A DNA stretch of 7,532 nucleotides from NCBI GenBank assembly GCA_002772205.1, contig PCRZ01000027.1:1-7532 (forward strand). The letters are read 5' to 3'. The translations under genes and the position numbers were made by a program. Source of the stretch: Candidatus Jorgensenbacteria bacterium CG23_combo_of_CG06-09_8_20_14_all_54_14 (GTDB lineage: Bacteria; Patescibacteriota; Minisyncoccia; UBA6257; GWB1-50-10). Every line of letters starts with the position of its first letter. Within the stretch, counting starts at the first letter, position 1. The notes beneath the pieces were generated by a model. It worked only from the letters and a program-made list of their open reading frames with translations. It was not told the DNA's origin and did no database searches. Of the stretch, positions 1 through 6,100 are shown one piece after another.

Positions 1-431
1 AACGCCTGGTTCGCCCCAGTGCGCGCCTGCCGGAAAATCCACCAAAAGATGGCGACCATGACGATGACGGGGAGAAGCGCCGGCACGAGGATACCCATCC
101 AATATTTCGCTCCGCTCTCGTCCGCCATTGAGAACGCGACGCCCTGGAGCGACTCGGCGGAGACGCCATAATTCTTGAGCGTTTCCACGAGCCCCGCCTC
201 CGTTTCCTTTTTGGAAGTCGCGCGGGAGCCGTCCTTCATCACCGCCTTAATGTCGTTGCCCGCCACAGTGAGCTGTTTCACGTTCCCCGCGGTGATGGCT
301 TTCGCGAGCTCATCAAGGGAAAGGATTTTCGTCCCTCCGCCGCCGGAGGTCCCGGTGAAAAGCGAAAACAGCACCGTGACGAAAAGGAGCACGGTAACGG
401 CGAGGAGAAGGCGCTGGGTAAGTTGTTTCAT
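1..431 (-). CDS. ftsH: ATP-dependent zinc metalloprotease FtsH, N-terminal part (cut by window edge)
   Basis: FtsH is a membrane-anchored AAA+ protease that extracts and degrades misfolded or short-lived membrane and cytosolic proteins as a hexamer. Reading the minus strand from the ATG at 431 gives 143 codons plus two bases with no stop, running off the left edge. A first membrane segment lies at about residues 6-25, followed by a Gly-rich stretch (TGTSGGGGTK) and the small FtsH extracytoplasmic domain, about 35-108 (KILSLDELAKAITAGNVKQL). The second membrane segment is at about 110-133, and the cytoplasmic linker FRQARTGANQA leads towards the AAA+ module. Two membrane segments around a roughly 80-residue domain, followed by this linker, is the family pattern. 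The ATPase (Walker) and HEXXH protease motifs lie outside the window, so activity cannot be judged. There is no Shine-Dalgarno before the ATG. It lies downstream of rpsA on the same strand, after a 219-base spacer. Confidence 0.9.
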   Translation of the reverse strand, partial: MKQLTQRLLLAVTVLLFVTVLFSLFTGTSGGGGTKILSLDELAKAITAGNVKQLTVAGNDIKAVMKDGSRATSKKETEAGLVETLKNYGVSAESLQGVAFSMADESGAKYWMGILVPALLPVIVMVAIFWWIFRQARTGANQA

Positions 432-433
432 AG

Positions 434-471
434 CGCGATGCGAAACTACAAACGCGATGCGAAACTACAAA
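434..471. repeat. Perfect 19-bp tandem duplication in the ftsH leader
   Basis: CGCGATGCGAAACTACAAA occurs twice back to back (434-452 and 453-471) with no mismatch, ending two bases upstream of the ftsH start codon. A third partial copy of the word CTACAAA follows at 483-489. The duplication would sit in the ftsH mRNA right before the start codon. Exact identity suggests a recent slippage or duplication event. Confidence 0.9.
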
Positions 472-590
472 TTCATCCGAATCTACAAATTACTACGAAC
501 CCGTTTATGCCCATTCGCAAGATTTGCATAATTCGCACTATATTCGTAGTATCAGCATAAATCCGCCATAATCAGCGTCAATCCGCGTTT
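472..590. repeat. Reiterated short-word tract between rpsA and ftsH
   Basis: Most of the 432-650 spacer consists of related short words. ATTCGCA occurs at 513-519 and 531-537. TACTACGAA at 491-499 is exactly complementary to TTCGTAGTA at 543-551, so transcripts could fold a 9-bp stem. From 551 the sequence changes to a second style: ATCAGCATAAATCCGCC followed by ATCAGCGT at 571-578 and AATCCGCGTTT at 580-590. The ATCAGCGT and ATCCGCGTTT words recur, the latter in reverse complement with one change, inside gyrA at 6350-6404. No open frame here looks like a gene. I find no convincing terminator for rpsA in 591-650, where the only pattern is TTCGGAT twice (601-607 and 620-626). Confidence 0.65.
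554..581 (-). promoter_or_regulatory. Possible ftsH promoter within the repeat tract
   Basis: On the minus strand TTGACG (576-581) and TATGCT (554-559) are separated by 16 bases, resembling a sigma-70 -35/-10 pair with five and four consensus matches. The start site would fall about 115 bases upstream of the ftsH ATG, giving a leader made of the repeats described here. The same two hexamers appear in the rpsA promoter candidate, which adds some weight. The -35 lies within the ATCAGCGT repeat style, so it may be only a by-product of the repeat. Confidence 0.25.
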
Positions 591-650
591 AGCAAAACAA
601 TTCGGATCCATTCAGAGCGTTCGGATGGGTTCGTGGTTTTGGGTCGCGTT

Positions 651-1733
651 TTATTCCTTCAACTTCAGCACCAATCGCCGCTCCGCTGGTTTCACGTCCT
701 GCACCACAAAGCCGTAGGACTTCCCCAGCGCCACCTTCCCTTTCATTTCCTCCACGCTCCCAAACTCGGTCACGTGGAGCTGACCCTGGAGGTCCCCCAC
801 GGTGACGATGGCGCCAAACGGGTTGAAGCTGTACACGGCGCCCATGACCTCCTGTCCCACCGCGAACCGCTCCGCAGCGTCCGCCCACGGATCCGCCTGG
901 AGTGCCTTCAGAGAAAGTGATATCCTCCCGTCCTTGATATCGGCGATCTTCACCTTCACCACGTCGTCCACCTTCACCACCTCCTTCGGATTTTCCACCA
1001 CCCGGTGCGAAAGCTCGGAGATGTGAATCAAGCCCTCTAGGGCTGGGTTGTCGGTGAACCGCACGAAGACCCCGAAATCAGCCACCCCCGAGACGATGCC
1101 TTCCACCACCTGCCCCACCTCGTAGTTCTTCACGAGCTCGCGAGTCGAAACCTCCATCGCCTCCCGTTCGGAGAGGATGAGTTTCTCGGTGCGGGGATTC
1201 GCGTCCAGAATCTTCACCATAATCTCCTCCCCCACGAGTTTTGCGAGCGCCACCCCGAGTTCGCTCCGTCCCTCGGGCGCTATCTTCGGATAGTGTTCGC
1301 CCCCCAGCTGGGAGACGGGGAGGAACGCGGGGAGCCCAGCCACTTTGGTGGTCACCCCACCTTTATTGAAACTGGTAATTTTCACCGCGAACGGTTCCCC
1401 TTTTTCCTGAAGTTCCAACACCGCCGCCCACGCCTTTTGTCGCCCCGCCTCGGCGAGGGAGAGTTCCACAAGACCTTCGTCGTTATCCACCGCTATTACC
1501 TTCGCGTGCACCTGATCACCCGGTTTCAAACCCTTCACCGCCTCGCGCGCCGCGAGGAGCTCGCCGCGGTAGACGACCCCCACGCCGAACTTCCCGAGGT
1601 CCACGAGGAGGCGCCGGGCGCCCTTCTCAAGCACTGTTCCATCCACGAGGTCTCCGGGTTTCAAAAGCGCAAAAGCTGCCGGCTCGTTTTTTATGAGCTG
1701 GGTGAGCAATGTGTTGGGTGATTTGGTAGCCAT
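651..1733 (-). CDS. rpsA: Small ribosomal subunit protein S1 (four S1 domains)
   Basis: S1 binds mRNA on the small ribosomal subunit and helps unfold and place it, which matters most for messages lacking a Shine-Dalgarno. The 360-residue product has four consecutive S1/OB-fold domains at about residues 25-94, 111-190, 205-276 and 291-358. The clearest is the third: VGQVVEGIVSGVADFGVFV, then GLIHISELS, then RISLSLKAL. The first begins PGDLVDGTV and the last ends RLVLKLKE. Four domains is shorter than the six of E. coli S1, fitting a reduced genome. Domain 2 has lost the usual aromatic and glycine pattern in part (KITSFNKGGVTTKVAGLPAFLP) but keeps the fold signature. The ATG at 1733 is preceded by a repeat-rich leader without a Shine-Dalgarno. 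A promoter candidate lies at 1787-1816. It is divergent from the gyrA operon and upstream of ftsH on the same strand. The S1-repeat identity is certain; the name rpsA rests on domain count and the good third domain. Confidence 0.92.
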   Translation of the reverse strand: MATKSPNTLLTQLIKNEPAAFALLKPGDLVDGTVLEKGARRLLVDLGKFGVGVVYRGELLAAREAVKGLKPGDQVHAKVIAVDNDEGLVELSLAEAGRQKAWAAVLELQEKGEPFAVKITSFNKGGVTTKVAGLPAFLPVSQLGGEHYPKIAPEGRSELGVALAKLVGEEIMVKILDANPRTEKLILSEREAMEVSTRELVKNYEVGQVVEGIVSGVADFGVFVRFTDNPALEGLIHISELSHRVVENPKEVVKVDDVVKVKIADIKDGRISLSLKALQADPWADAAERFAVGQEVMGAVYSFNPFGAIVTVGDLQGQLHVTEFGSVEEMKGKVALGKSYGFVVQDVKPAERRLVLKLKE

Positions 1734-1737
1734 ACTG

Positions 1738-1790
1738 GTTAATCAGTTACTTGGTTAGTTGGTTACTTAGGCCACTTAGCCAGTTGAGCA
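1738..1790. repeat. Short reiterated words forming the rpsA mRNA leader
   Basis: The roughly 50 bases before the rpsA start are built from a few words: GTTACTT at 1746-1752 and 1762-1768, ACTTAG at 1765-1770 and 1774-1779, and several copies of GGTTA or CAGTT. This is a different style from the repeats near ftsH and after gyrA. If the promoter at 1787-1816 is real, this tract is essentially the whole 5' untranslated leader. Confidence 0.55.
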
Positions 1791-1816
1791 TACCTTGGGT
1801 TGGGCGCGGACGTCAA
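1787..1816 (-). promoter_or_regulatory. Probable rpsA promoter (TTGACG-18-TATGCT)
   Basis: On the minus strand TTGACG (1811-1816) is followed after 18 bases by TATGCT (1787-1792), matching the sigma-70 consensus at five and four positions. Transcription would begin near 1780, giving a leader of about 47 bases before the rpsA ATG. The location just upstream of a housekeeping gene, and the same hexamer pair near ftsH, support it. Confidence 0.45.
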
Positions 1817-1834
1817 ATTTTAGTCAGCACGGGA

Positions 1835-1960
1835 TCAATCCCGTTAGAGACAGGTCGCGCGCCGCGACCGTAATACGGCGGTTTTTTACCATTGAGCGTT
1901 ACTTTATTTTTTGAATGTCAGATAGCATAAAATCATTTTAGTTGTCTCTAACGGGATTGA
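1835..1960. repeat. 126-bp unit with perfect 18-bp terminal inverted repeats (BIME- or MITE-like)
   Basis: TCAATCCCGTTAGAGACA at 1835-1852 is exactly repeated in inverted orientation at 1943-1960, with 90 bases between. Inside, directly against the left arm, is a strong hairpin: a 7-bp stem GGTCGCG/CGCGACC with a 3-base loop at 1853-1869. The left arm also sits in its own small palindrome CGGGATCAATCCCG (1830-1843). There is no coding frame inside. Two inverted copies of one palindrome-linked word resemble paired REP sequences (BIMEs) moved by REP-associated transposases, or a short MITE. A structured RNA is another possibility. The inverted repeat is a direct observation; its nature is inference, since no transposase is in the window. 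Confidence 0.7.
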
Positions 1961-1985
1961 AAAAAACGCAAAAATCAGCCATACT
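1957..1985 (+). promoter_or_regulatory. Probable promoter of the MBL-membrane protein-gyrA operon
   Basis: TTGAAA (1957-1962) and CATACT (1980-1985) are separated by 17 bases, the ideal sigma-70 spacing, with five and four consensus matches. The predicted start site near 1992 is only about three bases from the ATG at 1995, so the transcript would be essentially leaderless, in line with the missing Shine-Dalgarno. The first four bases of the -35 hexamer belong to the right arm of the 18-bp inverted repeat. Confidence 0.45.
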
Positions 1986-1994
1986 GATACGGTA

Positions 1995-2588
1995 ATGGTC
2001 ATCACCTACCACGGCGGCAACTATGTGAAGATACAATCCGGGGATTTCACCATGCTCGTGGACCCCACCGACCAGCGCTCCTTCAAGAGAGCGCAGCTCG
2101 TGCTGAACACCGTTCTCCCACCCGTCCTTGAAACAGGAGAGGAACGAGAAAAACTTCTTGAGATGCGGGAACCGCTCTGGATTGAGCATGCGGGCGAATA
2201 TGAAATGGGCGGGGTGGAGGTGCGCGGCATCCCCACGGGTGAAGAGGGGGGGCGGACGCACACCGCCTACCGCGTCACCGTGGACGGCATCACGCTCGGC
2301 ATCCTCGGATTCCTCATGCGGGAACCGGAGGCAAAGGTACTCGCCGAACTCGCCGACCTGGACATCCTCTTCGCCCCCGGCGGGGGAAAACCGCTCATCG
2401 CGCAGAGTGCCGCCGCGAAGATAGTACGCCAGCTCGAGCCGGGCATCATCATCCCCACACTTGCCAAAGACGTCGGCCCTTTCCTCAAGGAACTGGGCAA
2501 GGCGAAGCGCCCCGCCGAGGAAAAGCTCACCGTGAAAAAAAAGGACATCGTTCCCAAAGCGATGGCGGTCCATTGCCTCTCTACATAG
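1995..2588 (+). CDS. Degenerate metallo-beta-lactamase-fold protein (COG2220/UlaG-like)
   Basis: This 197-residue protein resembles the COG2220 branch of the metallo-beta-lactamase fold in its landmarks: MVITYHGGNYVKIQSGD at the N-terminus, then FTMLVDP, HAGEYEMGGVEVRGIP (65-80), a short GITLGILGFL strand (98-107), LADLDILFAPGGGKPL (119-134) and LEPGIIIPTL (148-156). The metal-binding residues seem to be gone. Where active members have HxHxDH there is LVLNTVLPPV (35-44), the expected Asp after the LG of GILG is missing, and the usual His after IIP is replaced by Thr-Leu. It is therefore probably not a metal-dependent hydrolase; a structural or binding role is a guess. Cytosolic, no signal peptide. 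It stops four bases before the next gene and probably heads the gyrA operon. The ATG at 1995 gives the family-like N-terminus and follows a promoter candidate, but has no Shine-Dalgarno. Confidence 0.8.
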   Translation: MVITYHGGNYVKIQSGDFTMLVDPTDQRSFKRAQLVLNTVLPPVLETGEEREKLLEMREPLWIEHAGEYEMGGVEVRGIPTGEEGGRTHTAYRVTVDGITLGILGFLMREPEAKVLAELADLDILFAPGGGKPLIAQSAAAKIVRQLEPGIIIPTLAKDVGPFLKELGKAKRPAEEKLTVKKKDIVPKAMAVHCLST

Positions 2589-2592
2589 CAGC

Positions 2593-3111
2593 ATGGCCTC
2601 GCTCTTCTCAAAACAGGGAATGCTCCGCGCACACCTTCGTGAGATCCAGCGCGCTCCAGAACGAAAACGGAAATTCTTGTTCACAGTCGCTTCCGCGGCG
2701 ACCATGGTGGTCGTGGTAACGCTCTGGGTAATTTACTTAAACCTCACCATACCCGCTTCGGAGGAAAACCAAAAACCAGCAACCGCCAAGGGGGAGGAAC
2801 TGGGGGCGGGCGATACCTTCGGGGAAACGCTGGGGAGGGGATTTTCGGCAATCTCCGGCGACATGGCGGAAGAATGGAAGCGCGCGAAAGCAACGGCGGA
2901 CGAGTCATTCCGCACCCTCCGCGAAACCCTGGAACGCAAGAACCAATTCACTTTTGAGGCGAGCACCTCCACGCCCACTTCCACGCCGCCCGAGTCTTTC
3001 GACTATAAGCTCAAGACCGAAGGGTCCACCGCCGAGGGGCTTGCCCCGAGCGACGCCGAGGGGCTCATGCCGGTGCCGCCGACGCCGCTCCCCAAAGCGC
3101 CCGCGAAATAA
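2593..3111 (+). CDS. Single-pass membrane protein of unknown function
   Basis: I do not recognise this 172-residue protein. It has a basic cytoplasmic N-terminus (residues 1-27, with RAPERKRK), one strong hydrophobic segment at about 28-51 (FLFTVASAATMVVVVTLWVI), and a hydrophilic remainder that would face outside under the positive-inside rule. Residues about 65-115 are rich in charged and small residues and may be helical (MAEEWKRAKATADESFRTL). From about 118 on the sequence is low-complexity Ser/Thr/Pro (STSTPTSTPPES), ending in a Pro-rich tail. No Cys lipobox is seen. The start four bases after the preceding stop implies co-translation or coupling; Met10 is an alternative start and would not alter the membrane segment. 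The frame uses the same GC-rich codons as its neighbours, and position between two coding genes at operon spacing supports it being real. Confidence 0.8.
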   Translation: MASLFSKQGMLRAHLREIQRAPERKRKFLFTVASAATMVVVVTLWVIYLNLTIPASEENQKPATAKGEELGAGDTFGETLGRGFSAISGDMAEEWKRAKATADESFRTLRETLERKNQFTFEASTSTPTSTPPESFDYKLKTEGSTAEGLAPSDAEGLMPVPPTPLPKAPAK

Positions 3112-3148
3112 ACGTTGATCGGGCGTCTAGCGAGCCGCACGCCGAACT

Positions 3149-6100
3149 ATGAAAAAAGAAATTCCCAAACATGACCGCATAGAGGCGCAGGAGATCACCA
3201 AGGAACTCCGCGAATCGTACCTTGACTACGCGATGTCGGTCATCGTTTCGCGCGCGCTCCCCGACATCCGGGACGGCATGAAACCCGTGCAGAGACGTAT
3301 CCTCTGGGCGATGTGGGACGACGGTCTCACGCACAGCACAAAGTTTCGGAAGTCAGCGAACGTCGTTGGCACTGTCTTGGGCCGCTACCACCCGCACGGC
3401 GACATGGCGGTCTACGACGCGATGGCGCACATGGCGCAGGATTTTTCCCTTCGCTACCCGCTTGTGGACGGTCAGGGTAACTGGGGTTCGCTCGATGGCG
3501 ATGCGCCGGCGGCCATGCGGTACTGTGTCACAGGAGATACTCTCGTTGTTACCGACCGCGGACTCGTCCATATTTCGGAAGCCTCGGAACATAGGGGAGA
3601 AAAAATCTCAATAGCGGTGCTCTCGAAAGACGGAATCGTTAACCGAGCGAGCAAATGGTTCGACAGTGGTGAACACCCAACCATTAAAATCACTACCAAC
3701 CGCGGCTTCACCCTCCGTGGAACCCATAACCACCCAATCCTCACTTGGACCGAAGACCCGCGCACTGGCGCACCCACGTTCCGATGGAAACTGCTCGGCA
3801 ACATTGAGGAGGGTGACATTGCTGTCATCGACCGCACCGCAGACCTCCTCTGGCCAGAGCAGGAGGTAGACCTTATACGCTTTTGGCCGGAGGTGCGAGA
3901 AAGGCGCAAGCAAAAAACGCTCCCCGCCCACCTCGACGAAGATCTCGCTCACATCCTCGGCGCACTCATCGCAGAAGGTTCGATCAAGGAAAAGGAAATA
4001 GAATTTTGCAACAGCGACGAAACGTGGATAGAGGAATTCAAGGAGCGGTGGGGTCGCGTATTCCCAGATTGCCGCCTCCATGAATTCAAACGATCACCTT
4101 CCTCGTTCGGCAAAAAACCCTACACCACACTCGAGATCCACTCCACCCATGTGGTTGAGTTCCTTCGAAATATTGGCCTCGCGCCGGTAAGGTCTGCGAT
4201 GAAAGAAATCCCTCAGCTCATCCTCCAATCTCCAAAGGTAGTGGCCGCCTCATTCATCCAATCGCTTTTCGAGGGAGACGGGGGCGTCAGCTACAGCGGG
4301 AAGATGACAGAGTTGAGTTTCATCTCCACCAGCGAATCACTGGTGAACGTCCTTCAAATTCTCCTCCTACGGTTCGGTATTGCAGGTACCAAACGGAGGG
4401 ATACTCTCCGGGAGACATGGAAGCTCTATGTGCGCGATTTGAGGAGCTACCGCCTGTTCCAGGATCGCGTCGGTTTCGTCTCTGCCCAAAAGAAAGGGAA
4501 ACTCGCGGCAACGATCGGCCGTCTCTCGAAAGAATATTCAGCCACGGACTATGTCCCGTTCCTCGCAAACGCCACCCGCCGTGAGCTCGCTCACCCCTAC
4601 GCGCAACGCTCGTTTGCGCTCAAGCACAACTTCGACCGGTACGCCACACTCACCGAACACCGCGCCGCGATCCTAACCCTTGTAGCTCCCGGGGCAAGGG
4701 CTCGGTACACCGAGTTGTTCAGCTCGCTGCTCGAAAACCACTATCTCTTCGACGCGGTCGTGAAGAGGGAAACGGAAGGTACGCAGAGAGTGTACTCAAT
4801 AAAAGTTGAGAGTGAGTGCCACTCATTCGTTGCCAACGGCTTCGTCAACCACAACACGGAGGCGCGCCTCACGAGGGTCGCCGAGGAACTTTTGACCGAC
4901 ATTGAGAAGGACACCGTGGACTGGGCCCCCAATTACGACGCGACGCGCGAGGAGCCGAAATATCTCCCAGCGCGGCTCCCAAACCTGCTCCTGAACGGTG
5001 CCGTGGGGATCGCGGTCGGCATGGCTACCTCCATCCCGCCCCACAACCTCGGGGAGGTCGTGGACGCCATCACCCACCTCGCCGCACACCCAGACGCCTC
5101 CATCGCCGACCTCATGAAGTTCATCCCCGGCCCCGATTTTCCCACCGGCGGCGTCATCTACGACCGGAAGGCAGTGGGGGAAGCGTACGCCACCGGCAAG
5201 GGTTCCATCACCATCCGCGGCGTCGCGGAAATCCAAGAGCGCGCCCAGTCGCGCGGCGCGTTCCAGATCGTGGTTACGGAAATTCCCTACCACGTGAACA
5301 AATCGGATCTCGTGACCAAGATCGCCGAGCTCGTGCAGGGAAAAAAGATTGAGGGTATCCGCGACCTCCGCGACGAGTCCGATCGCGAGGGGCTCCGCAT
5401 TGTGATAGACCTCAAAAGTGACGCGGCTCCCCAGAAAATCCTGAACCAGCTCTACCAGTACACCGAGCTCCAGAAAAATTTTTACTTCAACATGCTCGCC
5501 CTCGTGGACGGCATCCAGCCGCAGGTGCTTTCCCTGAAAGAGGTGCTCGCGGCGTACCTTGAGCACCGCACGACGGTCATCCGCCGCCGCACCGAGTTCG
5601 ATCTGAAGAAAGCCGAAGAGCGCGCCCACATCCTCGCGGGGCTCGTGAAAGCGCTTGACGTTATTGATAAGGTAATCGCCACCATTAAGAAATCAAAGGA
5701 CCGCGAGGCCGCCAAAGCGAACCTCATGAAGCAGTTCGCGTTCACCGAAGTGCAGGCGAACGCCATTCTGGAGATGAAACTTCAGACGCTTGCGGCGCTC
5801 GAGCGCGAGAAGCTGGAGGCGGAACTCAAGGAGAAATGGAAACTCATCGCCGAATTCAAATCCATTCTCGCCCACCCGAAGAAGATTACGGACCTTGTCC
5901 TCGGCGAAGCGGCGGACCTCAAGGGGCGGTTCCCGAGCCCCCGGAAAACGCGGGTGGTGGTTTCGGGCCTCACGGAATTCCGCGAGGAGGACCTCATCGC
6001 CAAGGAAGAGGCGGTTATCATCCTCACCGAAGACGGGTATATCAAGCGGCTCCCGCCGACCTCATTCCGCGCCCAGCGCCGCGGCGGGAAAGGCACCATC

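Noticed and set aside
175..531. 118-codon plus-strand frame at the left
   Set aside because: It is antisense to the ftsH start and continues through the repeat tract; the opposite strand encodes clear FtsH sequence.
1293..1721. 142-codon open frame opposite rpsA
   Set aside because: Antisense shadow of the S1-domain gene, with no domain or independent start signal.
1853..1887. Rho-independent terminator (GC hairpin followed by a run of six T)
   Set aside because: The T run at 1882-1887 begins 12 bases after the stem, and no plus-strand gene ends just upstream; the hairpin is better explained as part of the inverted-repeat unit.
1941..1967. Resemblance to a CRISPR repeat ending (GTTGTCTCTAACGGGATTGA followed by A-rich sequence)
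   Set aside because: Only two copies exist and they are inverted, 90 bases apart, with no regularly spaced direct repeats and no cas gene.
1938..2705. 255-codon open frame on the minus strand
   Set aside because: It lies opposite two plus-strand genes with family-like or membrane-protein sequence; its own translation has no recognisable domain and follows from GC-rich codon bias.
4823..5629. 268-codon open frame on the minus strand
   Set aside because: It is opposite the conserved GyrA breakage and tower region; the translation is low-complexity His/Val/Gly-rich and matches no family I know.
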